A stretch of 64,000 nt of DNA from Sphingomonas sp. (lineage in GTDB: Bacteria; Pseudomonadota; Alphaproteobacteria; Sphingomonadales; Sphingomonadaceae): NCBI RefSeq assembly GCF_024508665.1, contig NZ_JANINP010000007.1:558001-622000 (forward strand), given 5' to 3'. Within the stretch, counting starts at the first letter, position 1. Each line of letters starts with the position of its first letter. The position numbers and the translations under genes are program-made. The notes under the pieces were generated by a model. It ran no database searches and was not told the origin of the DNA. It saw only the letters and a list, made by a program, of their open reading frames with translations. Below are positions 50,111-59,038 of this stretch, piece after piece.

Positions 50111-50371
50111 ATGACCGACCGCAACCGCTGGATCCTCCACATCAAGAAGCTCCGCGCCGAACACGGTGTTGGCTTGAGCGAGGCAGAGCGCATGGCCCTG
50201 GTCGACCCTCAATGGCGTCGTTGGGTTGAACACCAGGTCAACACCGACGACCAATGCCGCCGCATGGCGCTTCGTCACATCAGAGAGTGGAGTGCCAACG
50301 CGCTAATTGAGCGCGATGGCGATCGACTTCGCGTCATCGGCGAGCCGGGCGCTGAGGTGTCGCGATGTTAG
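50111..50371 (+). CDS. Small plus-strand protein A
   Basis: 86 residues (MTDRNRWILHIKKLRAEHGVGLSEAERMALVDPQWRRWV in part), basic and helical. The ATG has a weak ribosome site. No family recognised. The last codons overlap the start of the next gene, so the two form a small two-gene cargo unit opposite to the late operon. Confidence 0.55.
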   Translation: MTDRNRWILHIKKLRAEHGVGLSEAERMALVDPQWRRWVEHQVNTDDQCRRMALRHIREWSANALIERDGDRLRVIGEPGAEVSRC

Positions 50372-50649
50372 TTACCGCGACCGAAACCTACATAAGTACG
50401 GCCGGCGAACGCCGGGGCCGCGTTTGCGAGCGTGAAGATGGTCTGTGGGTGTTCGTGACCGAACATCTAACGGATGAAACCGACGAGTGCCTACCGTATT
50501 GGGTCAACGATTGCCCGCCATCGGGGCTCTATCGGAGTAGCGAGGACGCGACCGCGGCCCTCCAGTCTGATCTCGGCGAAATGCAGCGCTTGTGCGTCGG
50601 TCGGTCGCCCGCTTTCAATACTGACAGAGGGCCTTATCCCGAGCCGTGA
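50365..50649 (+). CDS. Small plus-strand protein B
   Basis: 94 residues starting inside the end of the upstream gene (ATGTTAG overlap). TATETYISTAGERRGRVCEREDGLWVFVTEHL is a compact beta pattern, with WVNDCPPSGLY. No family recognised. It converges with the terminase gene, 20 bases apart. Confidence 0.55.
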   Translation: MLVTATETYISTAGERRGRVCEREDGLWVFVTEHLTDETDECLPYWVNDCPPSGLYRSSEDATAALQSDLGEMQRLCVGRSPAFNTDRGPYPEP

Positions 50650-50669
50650 CGGCTAATCGCGCGCCGCCA

Positions 50670-52364
50670 TCACGGGTCTACCGCATTCGCCGCACGCACC
50701 AACTCCAGAAATCCCGCCGACGCCACCGCATCTTCCGCCGGCCAAAACGCCATTACCAGCGCATCGGCCTTGTTGGGCGATCGCGTACCGTCGGGTTTCT
50801 TGTCGACCACCAGCTTCAGCGCGCCATTCACTGCTCGCGTCGCCTGGCTCAATTCCTTCCGTAGCGACGCCAGCCCCGGCATCCCGCGCGGCAGACTAAT
50901 CAGGTCGGCGGGGTCATAGACCTGGCCAGTAGTTACTGCCTTGTGGGTCCGTTCGAAGCGCAAACGCAATTGCCACCAGGCTTGCGCCTTCAAATTGGCG
51001 TAGAAGTCTCCGTTGATCGGGGTCTCGCCATCCCCCGGCACGACATGCTCGCGCGGCCGAAGCGGCGCGGCGCCGGCATTCCAAGGCCGGAACGTGATCC
51101 CCGCGGGCAACAGGGCTTGCCCGTCCGCGTCGACCTCGTCGCGCAGTCGATTGGCCTCCGCCTTCACGCCCGCGCCGACGCCGATACTGTCATATTGCAG
51201 CGCCACCGTTCGTCCGCGCAGCCGGTCGACCGCGAGCCGCGTCGCCTTGCCGACATCGCCTTCGCCCCAATCGTCCACCGAATGCACGATCGATCCCTTG
51301 GCGATCGCCAGCGCATGCCGGTCGCCGCCCTCATCGGCCGGGTCGAGCGCCGCGCGCCATGCGCCCTCATCGTCGAACCCCAGCATCACGTGCGCGTCGA
51401 TCGCGCTCGCTACCCAGTCGCCCGGGATGATGATCCCCTCGACCGCCGCGGTGTAATTGCGGTCGACTTCCTGCGCGAAGATATGGAGCAGCCCGTCCGC
51501 CGCCGCCTTGGCACGCCGCCCGGCATACCAGGCGGCATCCTTGGCCGGATGGTCGCGCCAGTCCATCACGAACACATTGACCCGATCGGTCGCAAGCGCG
51601 GCACCGGGCGCCCATTCGACCCCGCTCTCGCGCCGCCGATGGAATACATTGCCCGGTCCGTTGACCGAGCTGATGTCGATCTGCACGTTGGTCGTATCGG
51701 CCAGCGCCGCCTCGATCTTCTCGGGCCGCTCGTAATGCGCGCTCTCGTCTTTGAAATAGATCAGCTTGCGCCCGCCGCGCCCGATATTATCGCCGCACTC
51801 GCCGGTGATCGTGGCGCCGGTCGCGCGGTTGATGATCTTCATGCTGGGCATGTCGTCGCGCGGGTCGAACCCGGCTGGCAGCATCAGTCGCGGCAGGTGG
51901 CGGATGAGAATCCGCATCTTCTCGAAGATGCTGTCGGGGTCGCCGATCTTGTCGACCAATTGTTCCTTGCGAGAGCCCCAGCCGATCGCGGCGCCCGGCC
52001 TGTACAGCCAAAGCCACACCGAGAAAGCGCAGGCCAACCATGTCGCGCCCATGTCGCGCGCCTTCTCGATCAATCCGCTCTGCTGCTCGTCGACGCTCGC
52101 TTGCAAGAATGCGATCATCTCGACCTGCCGGGGAAAGGGCACGAACGGCATCACCGTCGGTGCATCGCTCGCCGCGTTGCGTGGGTCGTATGTCACTGCC
52201 CAATGCGCGATCCACCCGGCTGGATCGTCGCGATACCGCTCGATCAAGCCCATGCGCAGCCGTACATCCGCCTTCAGCCGCCGCAACCGGTGCTGCCGCG
52301 TCATCAGCTCGGCGACATAGTCCGGCGGCCAGGCCGGGGCAGGCGGCGCGGAAATCGCCGTCAT
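50670..52364 (-). CDS. Terminase large subunit
   Basis: 564 residues from the ATG ending at 52364, overlapping the upstream stop (ATGA). The ATPase has a Walker A-like KARDMGATW (101-109) and Walker B LIYFKDES (201-208); the C-terminal nuclease has VALQYDSIGVGAGVKAEANR and KADALVMAFW with conserved Asp residues. It packages DNA through the portal. An in-frame extension to 53033 is open but lacks homology. Confidence 0.92.
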   Translation of the reverse strand: MTAISAPPAPAWPPDYVAELMTRQHRLRRLKADVRLRMGLIERYRDDPAGWIAHWAVTYDPRNAASDAPTVMPFVPFPRQVEMIAFLQASVDEQQSGLIEKARDMGATWLACAFSVWLWLYRPGAAIGWGSRKEQLVDKIGDPDSIFEKMRILIRHLPRLMLPAGFDPRDDMPSMKIINRATGATITGECGDNIGRGGRKLIYFKDESAHYERPEKIEAALADTTNVQIDISSVNGPGNVFHRRRESGVEWAPGAALATDRVNVFVMDWRDHPAKDAAWYAGRRAKAAADGLLHIFAQEVDRNYTAAVEGIIIPGDWVASAIDAHVMLGFDDEGAWRAALDPADEGGDRHALAIAKGSIVHSVDDWGEGDVGKATRLAVDRLRGRTVALQYDSIGVGAGVKAEANRLRDEVDADGQALLPAGITFRPWNAGAAPLRPREHVVPGDGETPINGDFYANLKAQAWWQLRLRFERTHKAVTTGQVYDPADLISLPRGMPGLASLRKELSQATRAVNGALKLVVDKKPDGTRSPNKADALVMAFWPAEDAVASAGFLELVRAANAVDP

Positions 52365-52828
52365 CCCAATTCTTCCCGATAGCGTTCCGCAGCCTCTCGC
52401 GCCGACATATCGGGTGTGATCGTCTCGACGGTGCGCGAGCCGATGCCGTGCGGATCGGCCGCCGCGCCCTCGCGTCGCCCGGCACGTGTCTTTTCCCACC
52501 ATAGCAACGCGGTGGTGTTCCCGTTCATCGCGGTTTCGAACAAGGTTAGCGCGATCCGCGCATTGGCCACTTCGACCCCCGCATCCAGCTCGGCGCGGCA
52601 CCGCCGTTTCAATGTCGTCGCGCTCATCCCCATGATCCGCGCGATCACGGCGTAGGGCGTTCCGATCTCGGCGAAACGCCGGACGTCCGCGCGCATCGCG
52701 GCGGTAATTTCGATCGTCACCCGTGCGCTTGCACGCGGGGTTTCGGGCGAGTGCGGCAAGCCCGACCCGACAGGAGCCGCAGCGTCTTGGGCCGAATTTC
52801 CCGCCCCGGTACGTTTCCGTTCCGCCAT
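52361..52828 (-). CDS. Terminase small subunit-like DNA-binding protein
   Basis: 155 residues from the ATG ending at 52828. ARVTIEITAAMRADVRRFAEIGTPYAVIARIMGMSATTLKRRCRAEL is a helix-turn-helix, followed by ARIALTLFETAMNGNTTALLWWEKTRAG, typical of phage terminase small subunits. Overlaps the large subunit start. Confidence 0.78.
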   Translation of the reverse strand: MAERKRTGAGNSAQDAAAPVGSGLPHSPETPRASARVTIEITAAMRADVRRFAEIGTPYAVIARIMGMSATTLKRRCRAELDAGVEVANARIALTLFETAMNGNTTALLWWEKTRAGRREGAAADPHGIGSRTVETITPDMSAREAAERYREELG

Positions 52829-53082
52829 CCGAACTCCACCCGATCGCCATCCGCCCGGCATGCCGCAACACCCCGCTACGGCAACGTTCGGACGTTGCCG
52901 AATGAGTGTCCCGGGACCGGAGAATTTTCTGCGAGAAACTGCGCGACGCCGCTGTGGTCGAACGCAAATTTGGATGATTGCCGTATACATGTTTTTTCGT
53001 GGCAGTCAAGAAGTTTTCTCTTTTTGTTCTCATTTTCTCGGGTGGATGGAGGAGCAGCCGGGCCGCCCCTCCTTCCGGTCGG

Positions 53083-54600
53083 TCAGGTAGTCGCCGCCGG
53101 CCCGAACCAGGTCGCCAGCGCCTCGCCCAGGCCCTCGTCGCTGCCGTCTCCTACCCAGGCGACATGGCCATCGGGCCGGACCAGCACCGCGGCAGGAGCG
53201 GGGACCACGCCGATCACCGGCAACTCCCAGATGCCTCCGTAATGCGCATCCAATAGCTTCACGCGCTCCGCCCAGGGCGCGATGTCTATCGCACCGGGTT
53301 CCCCAAGATTGATCAGCACCGGTCGCGCGTCGTGCAGCAATGCGAACACCTGTATTGGGCCGCCGGCGGCAATGAGGTCGAGGTCCGGCATCCGCCGCCC
53401 GAGCAGTGCGTGGCCCTCGCCCAGATCGTACCGCATATCCAGTCCAGACATCATCCCCGCGATCCGCCGGCGTGGTTCGCCCATGTCCAGCAGTTCGCTG
53501 ACGATCTCGCGCAAAGCGCCGGTGCGCTCGTCCGCGCGCCGAAGGGCGACTTGCGCCATCGTGTTGCGCAGCACTCGCGCGGCGACGGGATGACGCTCGG
53601 CATGATAGCTGTCGAGCAGGCTGTCGGGCACCGTGCCCTTGGCGACCTGCGCCAGTTTCCAACCCAGGTTTACCGCATCGTGCAGCCCGATGTTGAGGCC
53701 TTGCCCACCGTCGGGCGAATGGACGTGCGCGGCATCCCCGGCCAATATTATCCGCCCCTTGCGATACGTCGCCGCCTGTCGCGTCATATCGCTGAAGCGC
53801 GAGATCCAGCTCGGATTGTGCACACCGTAATCGGTGCCGTAGACCGCGATCAGCCCTTCGCTCAGATCACTGAGTCCTGGGTCTCCGATGCGCCCGGCCC
53901 GCTGCTCGGTGATCATGACGCGCACCGTCTTGCCGTCGTCCATTCGGCTCAGGCCATGCAATCCGATCGCGTCGCGGCGGATGCCCCACTCGGGTTCCTC
54001 TTCCAGTTCGACCTCGGCGATCAAGTTGCTGGTGGTGGGATCCCAACCCGGAAAGTCGATCCCCGCGGTCTTGCGGATCAGGCTGCGGCCGCCATCGCAG
54101 CCGACCAGATAGCCGGTCCGTAGCGAACTCCCGTCCGACAGCGCGACGTCGACGCTTGCTTCATTCTCGACGAACCCGACCACGTCGCGCGCGCGATAGG
54201 TCGGAACGCCCAGTTCAGCGACCCATTCGGCCAGAATGCGTTCGATATGGTTCTGCCACAAAGCCAGACCGTAATTGTGCCGCGTGGGAAAGTCGCTGAT
54301 GTCGAGCCGATTGAGCGCGAAGCCCGTGACCTGCATCGCCTCTCCGGCGGCCAGGAACCGGTCGGCAATGCCGCGTTGATCAAGCAACTCGATCGATCGC
54401 GCGTGCAGCCCGCCCGCGCGCGACCCCGCCAGGTCCTGGTTTGGCCGTCGCTCGACGATCGCGACATCGGCGCCTGCCAGTGCCAGTTCTCCGGCCAGCA
54501 TCAGTCCGGTTGGCCCGCCGCCGCAAATCACAACCGCATGGTCGATCGCCTTCGTATCGGCGTCTTCGATCAGGTCATAAGTAGATGATACCGCCCGCAT
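53083..54600 (-). CDS. FAD-dependent aromatic monooxygenase (rifampicin-monooxygenase-like)
   Basis: 505 residues from the ATG ending at 54600, with GGGAGG upstream. GGGPTG (27-32) binds FAD, followed by GLHARSIELLDQRGI, the DG motif YLVGCDGGRSLIRK, and GDAAHVHSPDGGQGLN. The C-terminal thioredoxin-like domain is present. This is the class A flavin monooxygenase family; the layout (HARS...DQRG, EWVAELGVP) is closest to rifampicin monooxygenase and related polyketide hydroxylases. It is a metabolic cargo gene between terminase and regulator genes of the prophage, and could inactivate an antibiotic; substrate is inference. Confidence 0.82.
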   Translation of the reverse strand: MRAVSSTYDLIEDADTKAIDHAVVICGGGPTGLMLAGELALAGADVAIVERRPNQDLAGSRAGGLHARSIELLDQRGIADRFLAAGEAMQVTGFALNRLDISDFPTRHNYGLALWQNHIERILAEWVAELGVPTYRARDVVGFVENEASVDVALSDGSSLRTGYLVGCDGGRSLIRKTAGIDFPGWDPTTSNLIAEVELEEEPEWGIRRDAIGLHGLSRMDDGKTVRVMITEQRAGRIGDPGLSDLSEGLIAVYGTDYGVHNPSWISRFSDMTRQAATYRKGRIILAGDAAHVHSPDGGQGLNIGLHDAVNLGWKLAQVAKGTVPDSLLDSYHAERHPVAARVLRNTMAQVALRRADERTGALREIVSELLDMGEPRRRIAGMMSGLDMRYDLGEGHALLGRRMPDLDLIAAGGPIQVFALLHDARPVLINLGEPGAIDIAPWAERVKLLDAHYGGIWELPVIGVVPAPAAVLVRPDGHVAWVGDGSDEGLGEALATWFGPAATT

Positions 54601-54815
54601 ATCGCGCCTCCCTGCGAATCGATGGGGCAGGGGCTTTACGGCAAGGGGCGGGCCTTGAAGCAAGGCCCTTGCGAACTATATCTCGAAAGTGCGGGGAAGG
54701 GGTGTCTGCCGCGCACTCCCAAAATTTCGGCATGATAGGTTAGCGAATCGCCCTAATGGGCAGCTTGGCGGCGGCCGCTCGTAACCGCGTGCTGCCGGCC
54801 CATTCACCATTGCGA

Positions 54816-55541
54816 TTACAGCAATTCGCCCGCGCCCAGCCGCGCGTACACCGCCTCGACATCCTCCCGATCCACGTCCCGCCGCGCTGCCGCCGCCATC
54901 TCGGGCCACATCCGCAATGCGGTGATCAGCCGCTTGCGCGCCGTCCGCCATTGCATGCCGTGCGCGCGCGCCAATTGCACGAACGACTGGTCGCTCAGGA
55001 CCATCTCGAGCACCATTGCGCGCGGCCGAGGGATCGCTTCGCACCATGTGCGATAGGCGACTTCGAGCCGTACGCGTTTCAGGGATTCGACCAATTGATC
55101 GCGCCCCGAATTGGCGAAGTCGACACGTGTTTCCAGGGATACTGACCGGATCGATCCGGCGCGCCGGATGCGTTCGGCGACGCCGGCAATCTCTTCCGCT
55201 GCGGCGCGCTCGTCCGCGCTGATCTTGCCCAGCCGTTCCATCCGGTGGAGCGGCGATTGCCGCCGCCGCTCGGGCAGAGCATTCGCCTTTTCGTGCGTCT
55301 CGGGGGTGCCCTCGTTCTTGTGCCGCCATCGCGCGACCATTGCCTCGTGTCGCCGGTCGGCCTCCTCGCGACGGTGCAGCGCGGCGGCCAGACGATCGCC
55401 GGCGTCGGGCCGCTTGCCGACTTTTGGAAGCGCGGCCAATCGGCGCTCGGCGCTGGCACGGATCATTGCGAGCCGGTCGCTCGCGGAACCGCCATCACGT
55501 CGATCGCTCACCTGTCGGGTCTTCGCACTGCTATCCGCCAA
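54816..55541 (-). CDS. Prophage regulator-like protein (DUF6456-like)
   Basis: 241 residues. RRRQSPLHRMERLGKISADERAAAEEI and the C-terminal SDQSFVQLARAHGMQWRTARKRLITALRMWPEMA helix-turn-helix resemble DUF6456 proteins, which are often near terminase genes in alphaproteobacterial prophages. Very basic N-terminus. Probably a late-gene activator; inference. Located between the XRE switch and the packaging genes. Confidence 0.6.
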   Translation of the reverse strand: MADSSAKTRQVSDRRDGGSASDRLAMIRASAERRLAALPKVGKRPDAGDRLAAALHRREEADRRHEAMVARWRHKNEGTPETHEKANALPERRRQSPLHRMERLGKISADERAAAEEIAGVAERIRRAGSIRSVSLETRVDFANSGRDQLVESLKRVRLEVAYRTWCEAIPRPRAMVLEMVLSDQSFVQLARAHGMQWRTARKRLITALRMWPEMAAAARRDVDREDVEAVYARLGAGELL

Positions 55542-55589
55542 CGTCTTTTCTCCTGATAAATCGATGTCTGATTTGGCTGGCGCGAGCGT

Positions 55590-55775
55590 TCAGCCCTCTC
55601 GCGCTTCGACCTCGGGCCGGAGGTGAGGCGAGGGGACGATGCCGCCATAGATCGGATCGGGATGGTCGCAGATCGCGCGCCCACATTCGGCGCATCTGGT
55701 CTCCAGTTCGTCCTTCGGCGATCCGCTGGGGCGTTCGAAACAAACAGCGTTGATCATCGACGGAGTATTGGACAT
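55590..55775 (-). CDS. 61-residue protein with zinc-finger-like cysteines
   Basis: Reads from the ATG ending at 55775, which lies inside an operator palindrome. RCAECGRAICDHPDPIYGG has three cysteines and a His in finger-like spacing. Divergent from the XRE gene, 66 bases apart, so it may be the Cro-side early gene of the switch. No family recognised. Confidence 0.55.
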   Translation of the reverse strand: MSNTPSMINAVCFERPSGSPKDELETRCAECGRAICDHPDPIYGGIVPSPHLRPEVEAREG

Positions 55776-55784
55776 ATTGTCCAA
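55768..55784. promoter_or_regulatory. Phage operator site 1
   Basis: TTGGACA-TAT-TGTCCAA, perfect 7-bp arms. It covers the start codon of the divergent minus-strand gene. The same motif recurs at 55827-55843 and 56247-56263. Confidence 0.7.
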
Positions 55785-55807
55785 CACTTCAATCGTCAGT
55801 TGTCGCC

Positions 55808-55843
55808 TTGCCTTCGATCGCGACCGTGGTACAATTTGTCCAT
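55808..55843 (+). promoter_or_regulatory. Probable leaderless promoter of the XRE gene with operator site 2
   Basis: TTGCCT (55808-55813) and TACAAT (55830-55835) are 16 bases apart; transcription would begin at the ATG at 55842, seven bases after the -10 box, with no Shine-Dalgarno before it. The -10 box lies inside an imperfect operator copy, TGGTACAATTTGTCCA, so the XRE protein probably represses its own promoter. Confidence 0.55.
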
Positions 55844-56177
55844 GCCCGACCCGATCACACCCGAGGAATTCGACGCCCTTTACATCGCCAGGGTGAAGGC
55901 GCTTCGCCAGCTCAGGGGAATGACGGCCGGACAGATGTCGACGCTGTTGGGCGTCCCTGCCGAGCGCTATCGCAAATACGAATCGCGCACGCCGATGCCG
56001 CATGCGCTGATGGAGCAATTCGCCTTGATCACAGGCGTATCGGTCGAGTTTCTTCTCACCGGGCGGCGCGTGGCGGGCAAGGGGCCTTATCCTGACGTGC
56101 CCGGTCCGCACATGATCGAACAATGGCGTGCCGACCGGCTTGCCAATGGCGGCAAAAGTGCGCGGAAGCACGACTGA
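55842..56177 (+). CDS. XRE-family helix-turn-helix regulator (repressor-like)
   Basis: 111 residues. FDALYIARVKALRQLRGMTAGQMSTLLGVPAERYRKYESRTPMPHALM is an XRE/lambda-repressor type HTH (about 5-60), followed by a short linker. There is no peptidase S24 domain, so it is not a cleavable LexA/CI-type repressor. It is divergent from a small gene across a region with two operator copies, and a third copy lies after its stop: a phage immunity switch. Confidence 0.8.
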   Translation: MPDPITPEEFDALYIARVKALRQLRGMTAGQMSTLLGVPAERYRKYESRTPMPHALMEQFALITGVSVEFLLTGRRVAGKGPYPDVPGPHMIEQWRADRLANGGKSARKHD

Positions 56178-56246
56178 TTTGGCCAGATCGTCCCATCTTT
56201 AGCGGCAATAGGTCTGACAGAAATCGTCAATCGCAATGTTGAATAG

Positions 56247-56263
56247 TTGGACAATATGTCCCA
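56247..56263. promoter_or_regulatory. Phage operator site 3
   Basis: TTGGACA-ATA-TGTCCCA, one mismatch from perfect arms; 25 bases upstream of the GTG start of the next gene, where it would block its promoter. Confidence 0.65.
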
Positions 56264-56287
56264 CATATCGCGCTCGCCGCTTTTCCG

Positions 56288-56761
56288 GTGTGGGAGCAAT
56301 CATTGCCGCCTGCCGCTCTTCAGCCGCCGCCCGGTCTCCATCCCGAAAGCGCGCGTTTGCTCGCTGTCGACTGTTGGACCGGCGACCCGGCGGTAGCCGC
56401 GTTGATCGACGCCGCGCGCGCCCTGATCCCGGTCGCGGAGACGCTCCGTGATCTGTGTACCCGCCGTCCTTCGGTCGATCGGCTGATCGCCGACGAAATC
56501 GGAGCGCTCGTTTGGGAAGCAACCGAAATGGGGCGGGTCAATGTCTGGCGGCGAGAACCGCGCGCCAGTGGCGTCATCGGCGCGATCTGGATCGAGCTGG
56601 AAAGCCTGCGCACGCGCTGGATCCACGCCCGATTACAGTCAGAGGAGCTTTCGCCGACGACGCAGAACATCGGGCAGTGGTATGATCGATTGCAGGCGCT
56701 CGAAGAGGAAGCGCCGACGGTCGCGGTGGTGTGGAACAACGGCCCCACGCGTCCGTGCTGA
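56288..56761 (+). CDS. Phage early hypothetical protein
   Basis: 157 residues from GTG at 56288; no in-frame ATG upstream, and a TGA at 56240 bounds the frame. WDAARALIPVAETLRDLC is absent as such, but a helical core is clear: ALIDAARALIPVAETLRDL, IWIELESLRTRWIHARLQ, IGQWYDRLQALEEE. No family recognised. Under operator site 3, so probably an early gene. Confidence 0.55.
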   Translation: MWEQSLPPAALQPPPGLHPESARLLAVDCWTGDPAVAALIDAARALIPVAETLRDLCTRRPSVDRLIADEIGALVWEATEMGRVNVWRREPRASGVIGAIWIELESLRTRWIHARLQSEELSPTTQNIGQWYDRLQALEEEAPTVAVVWNNGPTRPC

Positions 56762-56827
56762 CACGCAAACCGGGCGAGTTTGGCTTTATCCTCTTGCCGC
56801 TGGCCCTCGGCCGATCACAGTCTGGCC

Positions 56828-57493
56828 ATGCCGACGCAGCGTGTCCGATCTGGCGTGGGCGGCTGGTGGACCCGGCAGGAAGAAAATGGGTACTGGTGTC
56901 TCATTGTTTCTAAACAAGATTTTCAGATTGGCGTGGATCCGTGGGGCTTCCGGCCTGGGGAACTCGCCAGCGCTGTCCGTGCCCTTGTTCCTCGGCCGCC
57001 TGAAATCATCACGTCAGCCGCAATCGCCGAGCAGCTATATCGCGACGGTGGAGAGCCCACCCGTCGGTTCATGAAGGCTATTCACTATCACCTGCGGCTC
57101 CTCCGCAAAAAAGGATTCGCTCAATCAGTGCCATATGGCGAGGCTCCGCAGCTTGGCTGGCATACGGCGGTTGCAGGCCTTGGCAGCAGGCCTCACCGGG
57201 TCATTGGGCCGCCCGCATCGCACAACCGTACGCGCGCTGTGTTGACCCCGAAGGTCGATAAGGAAAACTCAGTGGGGCCCGGCCTCCAGGGCCGAGTGCT
57301 TGCAATTATTGCTGCTTCGCCAGCCCCGCTTTCTGCGTCAAGCATCTCGGCGGAGATCGAAGCCTTTTACCGGCTGCCTGTTGGCTCGGCTCTTAAGGCG
57401 ACCCGGAACGAACTCGTTGCACTTCATCGGCTCAAGCATGTCCAGATGATGGCCGGATCAAACAGTGAAGAGATCGAATGGACCCGCCTGTAG
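56828..57493 (+). CDS. Hypothetical protein with two winged-helix-like segments
   Basis: 221 residues from the ATG at 56828; the start is uncertain, since no clear ribosome site is seen. Residues about 55-105 (SAAIAEQLYRDGGEPTRRF, LRLLRKKGFAQ) and about 155-215 (GRVLAIIAASPAPLSASSISAEIEAF, ELVALHRLKHV) look like tandem winged-helix domains. A strong terminator follows, supporting a real transcript. Family unknown; could be a regulator. Confidence 0.5.
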   Translation: MPTQRVRSGVGGWWTRQEENGYWCLIVSKQDFQIGVDPWGFRPGELASAVRALVPRPPEIITSAAIAEQLYRDGGEPTRRFMKAIHYHLRLLRKKGFAQSVPYGEAPQLGWHTAVAGLGSRPHRVIGPPASHNRTRAVLTPKVDKENSVGPGLQGRVLAIIAASPAPLSASSISAEIEAFYRLPVGSALKATRNELVALHRLKHVQMMAGSNSEEIEWTRL

Positions 57494-57517
57494 CCGACAC
57501 TCAACGGTGATCATGAA

Positions 57518-57558
57518 GCCTCTATGTCAAGCCTACACTTGACATAGAGGCTCCTTTT
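57518..57558 (+). terminator. Strong intrinsic terminator
   Basis: Perfect 14-bp stem (57518-57531 with 57538-57551), 6-nt loop, followed by TCCTTTTT. Ends the early transcript. Confidence 0.9.
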
Positions 57559-57649
57559 TGCTATAATCATCGTCATTCTGAAATAGACGGGCACCAACCC
57601 ACTGCTAGACGACCGATCGTCGCGGGAGGGTGGTTTCGTTCTCACATAC

Positions 57650-58240
57650 ATGGATATTTCAATGAGTGTCAGGTTTGTCGCTCAGCAGAGGATGCTGGGA
57701 CTGTCCGAGTGCGAGCGTTTATGCGCTACTTGGTCGAGGAATACAGAAGAATTAGCCATCCGTGCTGGTTGGCGGGGCATGTCAGGGGATCGTCTCAGCG
57801 TAACTGTTGGGACTGCCGTAAACATGCTGGTTCTCTCGGTAGGAAGCAATCACGGTATCGAGTGGGCGGCGATGGGCTCTTGGCTGCCTAGCTTGCGCAA
57901 CGAGGCTCTTCTGAAACTTGGTGAGGATACGTCCAATTGGTCATTTGATGGCACTGGCGAAGCAGAAAAGCAGTTCTGGCCGATTCTGTATGGGAGGCCT
58001 GAAGCCGTCCGACCGCGGATCGCCTCGCTACTTTCCTGCTGCCCGAGTACCACGGCCCGTCAGCTGCGGTTTCATACGCAAAATGATGTTGAGCTCTTGC
58101 CCAATGCACAATACAGTTCTGGCACATCCAGTCGCACGCCTCGGTTCACTATTGATGCGCACAATTTAGCGGCCCGCGTGCGCGAATCCTCCGCAGGTCC
58201 TCTGTTCACAGCGAAAGCTGCGCCGCCTTTTAGCTTGTAG
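57650..58240 (+). CDS. Doubtful open frame after the early terminator
   Basis: 196 residues from the ATG at 57650. No ribosome site, no homology I recognise, and other frames are also partly open. It may be a decayed gene of the lost prophage end. Listed because nothing else covers this stretch. Confidence 0.25.
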   Translation: MDISMSVRFVAQQRMLGLSECERLCATWSRNTEELAIRAGWRGMSGDRLSVTVGTAVNMLVLSVGSNHGIEWAAMGSWLPSLRNEALLKLGEDTSNWSFDGTGEAEKQFWPILYGRPEAVRPRIASLLSCCPSTTARQLRFHTQNDVELLPNAQYSSGTSSRTPRFTIDAHNLAARVRESSAGPLFTAKAAPPFSL

Positions 58241-58425
58241 TTCGCCTGGGCGTGCAGCCGCTACACTAAAGTCTAGCGTTAACTCGAATTTGGACGGTCA
58301 GTTCGCCAGGAGGCGGCAGACGCGGCAGCAATGGAAACGGACCTTCATTCAGTTAAAGGTCGGAGGCATATATCTAGAAGTGCCCGTTCGGACCTGCCTC
58401 GCCACAATTAGAAGCGGATGCTCAT
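58241..58425. other. No recognisable gene; may hold more IS3 decay
   Basis: Neither strand shows a supported frame. The stretch lies directly after the OrfB fragment on the minus strand, where the rest of that transposase would be, but no further motif is readable. Confidence 0.3.
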
Positions 58426-58739
58426 TCATCTCGGCAAGCACGGCCGCCAAGCACGCAGGTTCGCCTCGCGATATAACCGCAGCAGCTTCTTTTGCTTCAT
58501 CACAATGCTCTCGCAGGCCAGCATGATCCCCAGCTGCCGATATCCGAACTGACGGCGCTCAGGCCCGATCTCGCGAAGACGCGACCGCTGGTCGCCATCA
58601 TCACTACGCCGATATGCAAAACGCATCGACGATCGATCCACACCAAGGATGGCGCACGTCCGCCGTTTTCGACCCCGCCTCCTGCCCTCGCAGGATCCCA
58701 GTGATCTGCACCTTGGAAGACCTGCTGCTCTTCGCCATC
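58426..58739 (-). pseudogene. IS3-family transposase remnant (OrfA start joined to OrfB fragment)
   Basis: The minus frame from 58739 starts MAKSSRSSKVQITGILRGQ EAGSKTADV in two stretches, the N-terminus of IS3-family OrfA, but soon changes. From about 58641 another frame gives RRSDDGDQRSRLREIGPERR and RRQFGYRQLGIML, KKLLRLYREANL: OrfB of the same family before its DDE catalytic core. The middle is deleted and the DDE motif is missing, so it is inactive. Confidence 0.72.
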
Positions 58740-59038
58740 GTCCTGCTTGGCGAAGGACCCTAGCTCAGACTGGCGGAGTTCAGGGGAGCACGTCAATTAG
58801 CGCGAGCTGGATGTGATGTAGAGCGGCGCCCTGTTGGACATCATGTGCGACCCTTGTCGCTCCGACAATAGTCTCTCAGCACTCGATCTTGGCTGGCGCT
58901 CCGACATTGCGCCACCCCTGTAGCAGCGGCTACGGTCATAAGAATTTAGTGAGCCGTCGTGCTGACCGGTTCGACACTCGATAGGGCGGCGGCAAACCTG
59001 AGAAGGATACCAGCTGCTTGGCTGGATGCAGGGGGCTG
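58740..59038. other. Gene-free stretch upstream of the DISARM genes
   Basis: No supported reading frame. The promoter of the helicase gene should lie here; no convincing box is visible. It also marks the junction between the decayed prophage end and the defence locus. Confidence 0.4.

Noticed and set aside
52365..53033. N-terminal extension of the terminase large subunit
   Set aside because: It overlaps the small-subunit gene in another frame and lacks homology; the ATG at 52364 overlaps the small-subunit stop as expected.
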